Shown piece after piece: positions 13,746 to 22,119 of a stretch of DNA of 22,119 nucleotides (positions within the stretch are counted from its first letter, which is position 1; each line of letters opens with the position of its first letter). The notes beneath the pieces were generated by a model. It saw only the letters and a program-made list of their open reading frames with translations, had not been told where the DNA came from and made no database searches. Made by a program: the position numbers and the translations under genes. Source of the stretch: CAZBZG01 sp964496245 (lineage in GTDB: Bacteria; Planctomycetota; SZUA-567); contig CAZBZG010000044.1 in NCBI GenBank assembly GCA_964496245.1, forward strand, positions 1-22,119. The letters are read 5' to 3'.

Positions 13746-15653
13746 ATGCACCCGCTCCACAAGCATCTGCGCAAGACCGCGCAACGGATGCGCGACGTGC
13801 GCTTTGTGCAGCACGTGCTGCAGAACCTGACCCTCGGATTGGCGCTGCTCCTGACGCTGGTCGTGGTCGACAAGGCCGGCCTGATCGTCCGGCTTCTGCG
13901 GACCGACTGGGCGGGCATGAGTCTCTGGCAGAACGGGCGCCTCGCCGCGCCCGCCCTGGGGCTCCCCGACCCCTATGGCACCCTCCTCCTGTGCGTAGCG
14001 CTCCTCTCGATCCTCATCGCCGTGCTGCGCACGCTGGCCGAAGGCTTCACGGTCGAGCGGGCCGCACTCGCCCTGGACGAGCGGGCCGGCCTCAAGGAAC
14101 GGCTGACAAGCGCCACCGTGCTGGGCGGAAGCGAACTGCCCATGGCCCACGTGCTCGTGGAGGACGCCACGCGCACGGCCGCCCGCGTGACGCCCGCGGC
14201 CGCCTTCCCCTACCACGGCGGCGGCGGGGGCCGGAAGCTGCCCGTCCTCGCTGTGGGCCTGCTCGCCGCGCTCTTCTTCCTGCCTGACCTCGACCTCCTG
14301 GGCGAACGCGAGCGCCTCCGCCAGAAGGAGCGCGCCCGACAGGAACAGAAGAAAGAGGTCAAGCAGATCGCCCACACTCTCCGCCACCAGGCGCGCACGC
14401 TCGAGAACGAGATGAAACGGCGGAAGATCAAGAACAAGAAGCTCGAGGAGCTCACCAAGAAGCTCAAGAAGCTGGCCGCCGACATCGAGAAGCAGCCGGC
14501 CATGGATCCCGAGCAGGCCCAGAAGATGGTCAACAAGCTCAAGGACAAGCTCAAGGAGGAGGACAAGGACAGCTTTGCGGCCGACCGCCTCCAGAACCTC
14601 CGCGTGCCGCGGCCGCGGCGGTCCCTCATGCGCGAGGCCATGGAGAAGATGAAGCAGCGGGACCTGTCGGGCGCGTCCGCGGCCATGCGCCGCCTCCGCC
14701 GCAAGCTCGAGCGCAACGCCTTCAACCCCCAGGAGCTCCAGCGGCTCAGCAAGGAGATGAAGGACCTGGCCGATCAGCTCGAACGCATGGACCTCCAGAA
14801 CCTGAGCAAGTCGTTCAAGGACGCGGCCCAGGAGCTCGCCCGCCTCGCCGACATCCAGAAACCGAACAACGAGAAGATGAAGGAGCTCATGGACAAGGCG
14901 CTCAAGGGGCTCAAGGGCGAAGAGCTCGACCTCTCCAAGCTGACCGAGGAGGAGAAGCAGCTCCTGCGCAAACTCCAGGAAGCGCTGGCCAACATGAAGA
15001 CGACCGAGCAGATGCTCCAGGCCATGCAGCAGGGCCGCGTGCGCCAGCTCACCATGAAGGAGATGAAACAGCTGCTCCAGCAGATGAAGCAGCAGCAGCA
15101 GCAGTGCGAGCAGTGCAACGGCTCAGGCAAGTGCCAGCAGTGCAAGGGCACAGGCAAGTGCCAGCGCTGCGGCGGCACCGGATCCATCACCGGGCCGGAC
15201 GGCAAGAAGAAGCCCTGCCCCGACTGCAACGGCTCGGGCAAGTGTCCGAAATGCAGCGGCAGCGGCAAGTGCTCCCGTTGCGGGGGCGGCGGAAGCGGCA
15301 ACGTCGGCCTGATCCCCGGCAGCGGGATGGGCAACAGCGGCGCGGGCAACAGCGGCGCCGGGGGCAACGGCGTGGGATCGGCCCAGGGTGGCCAAGGCCG
15401 GCGGCCCGAATCCAAGAACCCCACCAAGACCTACAACACGCGCATCCGCGCCCGCAAGCTGGCCAAGGGCCAGCTCGACCAGATGTTCATCCGGGGCCTG
15501 CCCCCCGGCGACCGGGAGATCAAGACGCAGTACGTCAAGACCCTGGAAGACGTGACGAGTTCCACGGACTCGGCGCGCGAGCGGGAGCAGATCCCGCGCG
15601 AAGACCGCGACCTGGTGCGCGAGTACCACAACGCGATCAAGAGCGTGGAGTGA
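13746..15653 (+). CDS. Membrane coiled-coil protein with DnaJ-like Cys-rich motifs
   Basis: The 635-residue product has three membrane segments (about 28-48, 77-96 and 165-182). The segment ALALDERAGLKERLTSA (107-123) resembles a motif of DUF4175-like membrane proteins that accompany vWA proteins. Residues about 185-450 are a long, very charged, Gln/Lys/Glu-rich region predicted as coiled coil, ending in a run of Gln. Residues 454-512 contain six CxxC pairs with the CxxCxGxG spacing of the DnaJ central zinc domain (CEQCNGSGKC, CQRCGGTG, CPDCNGSGKC, CSRCGGGG). A Gly/Asn/Ser-rich linker follows, then a conserved-looking C-terminal 80 residues (QLDQMFIRGLPPGDREIKTQ). There is no J domain, so it is not DnaJ. 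The ATG at 13746 has GAGAGG upstream. It leads a plus-strand unit with the NHL and vWA genes; a role in an envelope complex with them is inference. Confidence 0.85.
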   Translation: MHPLHKHLRKTAQRMRDVRFVQHVLQNLTLGLALLLTLVVVDKAGLIVRLLRTDWAGMSLWQNGRLAAPALGLPDPYGTLLLCVALLSILIAVLRTLAEGFTVERAALALDERAGLKERLTSATVLGGSELPMAHVLVEDATRTAARVTPAAAFPYHGGGGGRKLPVLAVGLLAALFFLPDLDLLGERERLRQKERARQEQKKEVKQIAHTLRHQARTLENEMKRRKIKNKKLEELTKKLKKLAADIEKQPAMDPEQAQKMVNKLKDKLKEEDKDSFAADRLQNLRVPRPRRSLMREAMEKMKQRDLSGASAAMRRLRRKLERNAFNPQELQRLSKEMKDLADQLERMDLQNLSKSFKDAAQELARLADIQKPNNEKMKELMDKALKGLKGEELDLSKLTEEEKQLLRKLQEALANMKTTEQMLQAMQQGRVRQLTMKEMKQLLQQMKQQQQQCEQCNGSGKCQQCKGTGKCQRCGGTGSITGPDGKKKPCPDCNGSGKCPKCSGSGKCSRCGGGGSGNVGLIPGSGMGNSGAGNSGAGGNGVGSAQGGQGRRPESKNPTKTYNTRIRARKLAKGQLDQMFIRGLPPGDREIKTQYVKTLEDVTSSTDSAREREQIPREDRDLVREYHNAIKSVE

Positions 15654-15670
15654 AGGCCGTCGAGCGCCTG

Positions 15671-15769
15671 CAACTACGAAGGGCGCGAAAGGCGCGAAAC
15701 GCGCAACAGTGAAACGCTGAGAACTCGCTCCGTTATAGTCTTTTCGCGCGGTTTCGCGCATTTCGCAGG
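15671..15769. repeat. Imperfect inverted repeat built from GCGCGAAA units
   Basis: The left arm (15677-15700) is CGAAGGGCGCGAAAGGCGCG plus AAAC. The right arm (15741-15766) is its near-complement, with TTTTCGCGCGGTTTCGCGCA. About 40 bases of AT-richer sequence lie between. Each arm is a short tandem of GCGCGAAA-like 8-9-mers. Similar ACGAAGG-CACGAAGG intergenic repeats are scattered in many environmental bacteria, from memory. It occupies nearly the whole gap between the coiled-coil and NHL genes, and as RNA it would form a long hairpin. Confidence 0.6.
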
Positions 15770-15800
15770 TCCCGCGGTCCAAACCGGCGAAGACCATCCC

Positions 15801-16806
<1,006 letters not shown>

Positions 16807-16814
<8 letters not shown>

Positions 16815-19806
16815 CCTTCCGCTGCGCGTTGTGCGGCCCGAGTTCCTCCTGCTGCTGGTCCTGGTCCCCTGGGTCTGGTGGATGGCGCGCCGCAGTCTGG
16901 CCGGACTCGGAAAGGTCCGCCAGTCCCTCGCCCTGGCCCTGCGCATCGTCATCGTGCTCTGCCTGATCCTGGCCTGCACGCAGCTCCAGTGGCAGACCAC
17001 GGCCAAGGACGTGGCCGTCTACTTCCTGCTCGACTGGTCGGACTCCATTCCCAGCAACCCGCCCGACTACCGAACAAACGTCCTGGACTACATGGTCCAG
17101 GCGAGCGACCACAAAGAGGACGACGACCAGGCGGGCCTGATCTACTTCGGCGCCGAGCCCACCTGCGAGCAGCCGCCCAGCCCCACCCCCCCTTCGACCG
17201 AACGCCAGGCCGTGGTGGACGTCAGCGGGACCGACATCGCCAGCGCCATCCGGCTGGCGCTCTTCACGTTCCCGCCGGGCGTCCGCAAGCGCATCGTGCT
17301 CGCCACCGACGGCAACCAGAACCGCGGCAACGCCCTGGCCGAGGCCGAGGCCGCGCGCCAGCAGGGCGTGCAGGTGGACGTGCTCCCCGTGGAATACACC
17401 CACGACCGCGAGATCGTGGTGGAGAAGGTGATCCTGCCCGACAGCATCCAGGAGAACGTGCCCTTCAAGGTCAAGGCCGTGGTCCGTTCCACCCACGCGA
17501 CCGAGGCCGATCTCACGCTCCGCCGCGGCGGCGCCAGCATCTCCACCCACCGGGTCGCGCTCCAGCCCCGGCGGAACGTGATCGGCATTCCCGCCACAGC
17601 CCGGTCCGATCAGGAGAACCTGCTGACCGGCGTGGTGGAGTACACGGTGGAAGCGGCCGCCGTGCGGCCCGCGGACGACCACATCGGCGGGAACAACGCG
17701 GCCACCGGCTTCAGCCGGGTCCACGGCCCGCCCACCGTGCTCTACATCGACGGCAACATCGGGTACACCGAGAACTACGAGCCGCGCCTGCACGCCGAAC
17801 TCACCCAGAAACTCCACCTCGTGGCCCGCGCGCGGGGGGCCGAGGACCCGGAGGTGCGCCTCCATCTCGTGACCGCGGCCGACATCCCCGACATCGAACA
17901 GCTCGCCGGCTACGACTGCGTGATCCTCGACAACGTGCCGGCCGAGGCCCTGCAGGCCGATCGCATGGAACGGCTGCGCGCGCTCGTCAACGACCAGGGC
18001 GTGGGCCTGGTCATGATCGGCGGGGAGCGGTCCTTCGGCGCGGGCAATTACCTGCGCACGCCCGTGGAAGCGGTCCTGCCCGTGGACATGGACCTCAAGC
18101 ACAAGAAGGTCATGCCCAACGGCGCGCTCGCCATCATCCTCCACACGTGCGAGTTCGGCAACGGTAACTTCTGGGCCAAAGTCATCACCAAGAAGGCCAT
18201 CGACACGCTCGGCATCAACGACTACGTGGGCGTGCTCTGTTGGGGCGCGCAAGGAGACCAGTGGGCCTTCAAGCTGCAGCGGGCCATCAACCGGGTCCGC
18301 CTCAAGAAGATCGTGGACCGCATCACGCCCATGGACATGCCGAGCTTCGGCCCCACCATGAAAATGGCGGTCGGCGGCCTTCTCAAGACCCCGGCGGCCG
18401 TGCGGCACATCATCGTGATCTCCGACGGCGACCCTACGCCGCCGAGCATGCAGATCCAGAACACCATCCGCAATACCAAGAACCTGACCCTCAGCGCCAT
18501 CGGCATCGGCGTGCACGCCGCCCAGTTCAAGGCGAACATGCAGCGCCTCGCGCGCATGGGCGGGGGCCGGTACTACGATGTCAAGGACCCGAAGAAGCTC
18601 CCCCGCATCTTCGTCAAAGAGGCCATGGTGGTGAAGAAGAGCCTGATCTTCGAAGATCCGTTCACCCCGGTGATCAACCAGCGCGACAGCCTCGCGTTCG
18701 TGGAGAAGGTCATGGGCGAGGGCCTGCCCCAGCTCTACGGGTACGTCGCCACCACGGCCAAGCCCGCGGCCGACGTGCCTCTGATCGCCTTGCAGAAGGG
18801 AGAGAAGGAGGAGCAGGTCGACCGAAATCCCATCCTCGCCCACTGGCGCTACGGCCTCGGCCAGGCCGTGGCCTTCACCTCGGACGCGAAAAACCGATGG
18901 GGCAAGGACTGGCTCGTCTGGGATCGGTTCGGCGACTTCTGGGCCGAGGTCGTCTACCGCATCCTCCGGCAGCAGCCGTCCAACCTCAAGCTGAACGCCG
19001 AGATCGAAGGCGAACGCGGCCGCATCGTGGTGCAGGCCCTGGACGAGGACGGCAATCCCCTCTCCTTCCTCGATCTCACGGCCGCCATCAGCACGCCGTC
19101 CAACGAGAGCCTCCGCGTGCGCCTGCGCCAGACGGGCGTCTGCACCTACGAAGGCGAGTTCCCGGCCCGCGACGTGGGCGCCTACCAAGTGGCGGTGCGC
19201 ACGCCGCCGGACACCCCCGGCCCGAAGGCCGCGGCCTACGGCGGCGTCTCGGTCCCCCACAGCGCCGAGATGGAACGCCTGAGCGCGAACACGACGTTCC
19301 TCCATCGCCTGGCCGAGAAAGGCGGCGGCCGCGTACTCCACGGCGCGCCCGAGCGGGACGGTCTGTTCGACCGCGACCTGCCCGCGCCCGAGGACTACGA
19401 GGACTGGTGGCCCTGGCTGCTCCTCCTGGCCGCGATTCTCTTCCCCTTTGACGTGTTCGTGCGACGCGTCATGATCGACTGGGCGGCCGCGATCCGCTGG
19501 ACGCAGAACCGCTACCGCGCCTGGCGGGGCAAGCCGCTCAAGCGCGAGGAGCGCATGGACCGGCTCATGCAGGCCAAGCAGGAGGCGCTCCGGGAACGCG
19601 CGCGGCCGGAATTCATCCAGGACGAGGCCGAAGCCGACTTCGACCTGTCCGGCACCGCGGGCGCGCCCCAGGAGAAGCCCCAGGCCCCGGCCGCGCCCAC
19701 GCCGGCAGCGGAAGCCCCCTCCGAAGAACCGCCCGAGCAGACCTACACGGGCCGGCTGCTCAAGGCCAAACAGCGCGCCATGAAAGATCGCGATCGGCGC
19801 GAATGA
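16807..19806 (+). CDS. Large membrane protein with two vWA-like regions and a glutamine-amidotransferase-like segment
   Basis: The 999-residue product has two N-terminal membrane helices (about 11-26 and 41-58) and one near 870-890, with a basic cytoplasmic tail. The first vWA domain keeps its metal site: Asp76-x-Ser78-x-Ser80 (LDWSDS), Thr in VSGTDIAS, and ATDGNQNRG. A region around residues 310-430 with VMIGGERSFGAGNYLRTPVE resembles the class I glutamine-amidotransferase-like fold found in this family. A second vWA-like region around 440-610 has PSFGPTMK and VISDGDPTPP, but its first strand reads ILHTCEFGNGN in place of DxSxS. The C-terminal third has GLGQAVAFTSDAKNRWGKDW, typical of such proteins in Planctomycetes and relatives. 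ATG at 16807 lies behind GGGGAGGG and overlaps the NHL gene. It probably assembles an envelope complex; the function is unknown. Confidence 0.92.
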
Positions 19807-19953
19807 CCTCACCTGCCCGTCCACCCTGCAAGGCCGTGCAATAGGAGGACGAACTCCGCGACAGGCCGAAAAACGGGTAGAGATACGGGCGTAAACCGTC
19901 CGGTACGGGCTGGAGGCAAGGGTCGGCGTGAACCGCCTTTGCCGACAGGAAAC

Positions 19954-19981
19954 TTGACGGGAGCCTGTTCGGGATCAGAAT
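19954..19981 (+). promoter_or_regulatory. Probable promoter of the polytopic membrane protein gene
   Basis: TTGACG (19954-19959) and CAGAAT (19976-19981) are 16 bases apart. The start of transcription would fall near 19988, just before the leader hairpin at 19989. The rest of the gap after the vWA gene (19807-19953) holds nothing I recognise. Confidence 0.5.
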
Positions 19982-19988
19982 GGGGAGC

Positions 19989-20009
19989 GCGGCCCGGCGA
20001 ACGGGCCGC
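19989..20009 (+). promoter_or_regulatory. Leader hairpin before a TTG start
   Basis: GCGGCCCG (19989-19996) pairs perfectly with CGGGCCGC (20002-20009) around a 5-base GCGAA loop. It ends 7 bases before the GGGAG ribosome site and 17 bases before the TTG codon. At the 5' end of the transcript it could stabilise the message or limit ribosome access. No ligand is suggested. Confidence 0.45.
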
Positions 20010-20026
20010 AGGACCGGGAGTTCCGC

Positions 20027-21103
20027 TTGGCCAAGCCCATCTCCGTCGTCGACCCCATCACGCCCGCCTTCACCTGGATGAAGCGGGTCCTGTTCCAACC
20101 GTTCGACATCAGCAAGTGGTTCGTGCTGGGGTTCTGCGTGTGGCTGGCCGAACTCTTGAAGGGCGGCATGGGCTCCAGTTTCCAGTTCCCCGGCGGGCCG
20201 GGCGGCGGTCCCGGTTCGGGCGGGGGCCCTGCGATTCCGCCCGAAGCCAAGGCATGGTTCCAGGAAAACCTGGGCTGGATCGTGCTGGCCGGCGTGGGCC
20301 TCCTGCTGCTCGTCCTCGGCATCAAAATCCTCTGCCTCTGGCTGAACAGCCGGGCGGATTTCCTCTTTCTCGACAACGTGATCCGCAACCGGGCGGAAAT
20401 CGTCAAGCCCTGGCGGCAGTTCCGGCGGCTCGGAAACAGCCTCTTCAGCTTCCGCCTCGTCCTGATCCTCGCCGCCTTTGTCGCCACCCTCCTCATTCTC
20501 GGCTTGTGCGTGCTGATCGCATGGCCCGACATCGACGCCGGACGCTTCACCGCGTACGGCGCTACGGCCCTGGGCGTCCTGGTCCTCCTCCTGCTTCCCC
20601 TGAGCCTGGTCCTGGTCGCCATCGGCCTGGTGCTCCACGATTTCGTGCTGCCCATCATGTACTACCGGGATGCCACGACTCTGGATGCGTTCCGCACCTT
20701 CCGGGCGGAGATCGTGCCGGGCCACGTGGGCGTGCTCATCCTGTTCTACCTGATGAAGCTGGCCCTGGGATTCGTCGGCGGGATGATCGCCATGGCGGCT
20801 CTGGTCGTCCTCATGATCTGTACGCTCTGCCTCTTCTGTTGCGTCATGGCCCTGCCCCTTGCCGGCACCTACCTCATGGCCGTGCTCTACCTCCCCATTT
20901 CGGTCTTCTTCCGCAGCTACCCGCTCTTCTTCCTCGCGCAGTTCGGCGACCGCTGGCGTATGATGAATGCAGAGGGGGACGGAGGCGACGGGGTGGACGG
21001 CGATGCCGGCGCGCCCGGATCCGGCACACCACCCAATCGGCCGGCCGGCCCGCCCGAGGAACCGGACGCCCCGGACGTCGGCCACTACGACCGAGGGCCC
21101 TGA
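20027..21103 (+). CDS. Polytopic membrane protein, function unknown
   Basis: The 358-residue product begins ISVVDPITPAFTWMKRVLFQ with FDISKWF, a beginning shared by uncharacterised membrane proteins of Planctomycetes, Verrucomicrobia and relatives. A Gly/Pro-rich loop (about 47-70, PGGPGGGPGSGGG) follows the first helix. About six more hydrophobic segments come between 75 and 305, including a Cys-rich one (MICTLCLFCCVMALP). The tail (about 315-358) is acidic and rich in Gly and Pro. No enzyme motif is visible. The start is TTG at 20027, supported by GGGAG six bases upstream; no ATG lies in a better place. Its last 19 bases overlap the 3' end of the convergent TPR gene. I have no basis for a function beyond membrane location. 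Confidence 0.88.
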   Translation: MAKPISVVDPITPAFTWMKRVLFQPFDISKWFVLGFCVWLAELLKGGMGSSFQFPGGPGGGPGSGGGPAIPPEAKAWFQENLGWIVLAGVGLLLLVLGIKILCLWLNSRADFLFLDNVIRNRAEIVKPWRQFRRLGNSLFSFRLVLILAAFVATLLILGLCVLIAWPDIDAGRFTAYGATALGVLVLLLLPLSLVLVAIGLVLHDFVLPIMYYRDATTLDAFRTFRAEIVPGHVGVLILFYLMKLALGFVGGMIAMAALVVLMICTLCLFCCVMALPLAGTYLMAVLYLPISVFFRSYPLFFLAQFGDRWRMMNAEGDGGDGVDGDAGAPGSGTPPNRPAGPPEEPDAPDVGHYDRGP

Positions 21104-21846
21104 CTCGGCGAATCGTCTGCCCCGTCTCCGAGCGTCAGAAGCGGTTGGAGCGCCGGGTCGCGCGCGAGGTCCTCCTGCGCGCCGCTGCCGCGCGTGCGGG
21201 CTTCCGCCAACCGAGCGCCCGCCTCGTGCGGCTGGCCGGAGGCCAGCGCAAGCGCCGCGCGGTAGAAGGGCAGACGCGGGTCGGCCTCGCGCTGCGGGAC
21301 CGGCTTGCCGGCGAGCTTCCGGGGCCGGCGGCGACCGGCTTCGGCTTCGAGCGCGGCTCCGTCCGCCTCCTCCCACGCTGCGACGGCCGCCCGCGCAGCC
21401 TCCGTGTTTCCCGCCAGCAGAGCGGTCTGGGCCCGCAGCGCGTGATGGTCGACGTATCGCGGATCGAGCGCAGCCGCCCGCTCGGCCGCAGACAACGCGT
21501 CCGCGTGCTGGCCGAGCGCCCGGAGGCTCTCGGCCAGCTCGGCCCAGCCCGCATCGTCCTTGGGCTTCTGCTGGAGATAGACCGTCAGGTCCTCCACCAC
21601 CCCGTCGTGCCGTTCCTCGAACCGGCGCACGTCGGCGCGCTGCCGCCGCAGCGCGGCGTCGGACGGGCGCTCGGCCACCGATCGGTCCAGCTCGTCCAGG
21701 GCGCGCGCCCGGTAGTCCGCGTCGCGCTCGAGCCGCGCAAGATCGTGCAGGCTGCGATCGATGAGCCAGTAGAAGAAACGGACCACGATCACGACGCCCG
21801 GGACGATGATGAGCACGAGAAAGAGGCCGTGGAGAATCGCTCCCAT
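21085..21846 (-). CDS. Membrane-anchored TPR protein, probably read from a leaderless mRNA
   Basis: The 253-residue product has one N-terminal membrane helix (ILHGLFLVLIIVPGVVIVVR) followed by helical repeats of TPR type, for example DAGWAELAESLRALGQHADA and LSAAERAAALDPRY. The head resembles phage-shock PspB-like small membrane proteins in layout only. Two ATGs are possible, at 21855 and 21846. A near-consensus promoter (TCGACA at 21882-21877 and TATAAT at 21859-21854) places the start of transcription at about 21847, so the first ATG lies inside the -10 box. The second would be at the very 5' end of the message. No ribosome site precedes either. I therefore choose 21846; with 21855 the protein gains three residues. 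The TAG stop overlaps the convergent membrane protein gene by 19 bases. Confidence 0.85.
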   Translation of the reverse strand: MGAILHGLFLVLIIVPGVVIVVRFFYWLIDRSLHDLARLERDADYRARALDELDRSVAERPSDAALRRQRADVRRFEERHDGVVEDLTVYLQQKPKDDAGWAELAESLRALGQHADALSAAERAAALDPRYVDHHALRAQTALLAGNTEAARAAVAAWEEADGAALEAEAGRRRPRKLAGKPVPQREADPRLPFYRAALALASGQPHEAGARLAEARTRGSGAQEDLARDPALQPLLTLGDGADDSPSQGPRS

Positions 21847-21853
21847 GCGCCGC

Positions 21854-21882
21854 ATTATAGCGGCCTCTTGCCCCCGTGTCGA
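21854..21882 (-). promoter_or_regulatory. Minus-strand promoter giving a leaderless TPR mRNA
   Basis: On the minus strand the -35 TCGACA (21882-21877) and a perfect -10 TATAAT (21859-21854) are 17 bases apart. The last two bases of the -10 box are the first two of an ATG, and the next in-frame ATG (21846) lies at the expected start of transcription. Confidence 0.75.
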
Positions 21883-21896
21883 TTGTCGAGTATAGT
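21868..21896 (+). promoter_or_regulatory. Plus-strand promoter of the DUF6485-like gene
   Basis: TTGCCC (21868-21873) and TATAGT (21891-21896) are 17 bases apart. The -35 box lies inside the spacer of the divergent minus-strand promoter, so RNA polymerase could not occupy both at once. Transcription would begin near 21903, about 55 bases before the ATG at 21958. Confidence 0.6.
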
Positions 21897-21957
21897 CGAA
21901 TGTCGAATTGCGGACCGGCGGACGGACGCGCGAACGGCTCCGGAGCGGAGGAACCCG

Positions 21958-22095
21958 ATGAAGGAATGCCCGAACCAGGAAGAGAACAAGAAGCGCTGCC
22001 CCTGCACGTACGAACCGTGCGAGCGCAAGGGCGTGTGTTGCGAGTGCATCGCCTACCACCGGAGCCAGGGCCAGAAGCCCGCCTGCATGAAGTGA
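21958..22095 (+). CDS. Small Cys-rich protein, DUF6485-like
   Basis: The 45-residue product starts MKECPNQEENKKRCPCTYEP and ends YHRSQGQKPACMK. It contains eight cysteines in the pattern C-x9-C-x-C-x4-C-x5-CC-x-C...C. This is the conserved layout of the DUF6485 family of tiny proteins found in anaerobic and environmental bacteria, whose function is unknown. The spacing suggests a zinc or iron-sulfur site. The ATG at 21958 follows GGAGGAA (21947-21953) at ideal spacing. It has its own promoter, divergent from the TPR gene, and a hairpin just after the stop near the window end. The family match is from memory of its CPCTY-PC--KG-CC-C--YH core. Confidence 0.88.
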   Translation: MKECPNQEENKKRCPCTYEPCERKGVCCECIAYHRSQGQKPACMK

Positions 22096-22098
22096 GCG

Positions 22099-22117
22099 CT
22101 GGGCCACGAGAGCCCAG
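22099..22117 (+). terminator. Candidate terminator hairpin at window end
   Basis: CTGGGC (22099-22104) pairs with GCCCAG (22112-22117) around a 7-base loop, directly after the DUF6485-like stop codon. Any T-run lies beyond the window, so it cannot be confirmed. Confidence 0.35.
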
Positions 22118-22119
22118 GG

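Noticed and set aside
15734..15739. TATAGT inside the inverted repeat as an internal promoter for the NHL gene
   Set aside because: The sequence 17 bases upstream (GAAACG) is not a -35 box, and the site lies in the loop of the repeat.

Overview
The window is GC-rich bacterial DNA in which genes use strong Shine-Dalgarno sites and good sigma-70 type promoters. Its gene set resembles that of Planctomycetota, Lentisphaerota, Kiritimatiellota and similar environmental phyla: a Ser/Thr kinase with an FHA domain, a sialidase-like protein beside a sulfatase relic, giant membrane von Willebrand A (vWA) proteins, TMTC-like TPR membrane proteins and a DUF6485-like Cys-rich peptide. The phylum is my inference and is not proven by any marker here.

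Left part (1-4520): two decayed pieces of a REP-associated tyrosine transposase (RAYT) lie on either side of an intact ferritin gene, and the outer edges carry RAYT-type end motifs. Bases 1-190 hold no gene that I can support. Next come a kinase/FHA protein with its own promoter, a stretch of about 400 bases with only hairpins, a small basic 54-residue ORF with a strong ribosome site, and a relic that joins the end of a histidine kinase ATPase domain to the end of a response-regulator domain.

Middle part (4547-11304): murJ (lipid II flippase) on the minus strand is divergent from an FmdB-like zinc-ribbon gene, which is followed by a secreted protein with seven C4 zinc modules and a DA1-like HExxH peptidase domain. 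Then comes what looks like a decayed glycan or sialic-acid locus: an AraC regulator relic, an intact sialidase-like (BNR) protein, a sulfatase relic and an intact YhcH/NanQ-family protein.

Right part (11358-22119): a TMTC-like TPR membrane protein on the minus strand is divergent from a three-gene unit on the plus strand. That unit encodes a membrane coiled-coil protein with DnaJ-like Cys motifs, an NHL beta-propeller protein, and a 999-residue membrane protein with two vWA-like regions and a glutamine-amidotransferase-like segment. A polytopic membrane protein with a TTG start follows, its 3' end overlapping that of a convergent TPR membrane protein. That TPR gene appears to be transcribed leaderless from a promoter interleaved with the divergent promoter of the DUF6485-like peptide gene.

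The most notable points are the ferritin gene between transposase fragments, the kinase with HRE instead of HRD, the zinc-module/DA1 protein, the coiled-coil/NHL/vWA unit, and a repeated pattern of relic genes that keep their ends and have lost their middles.
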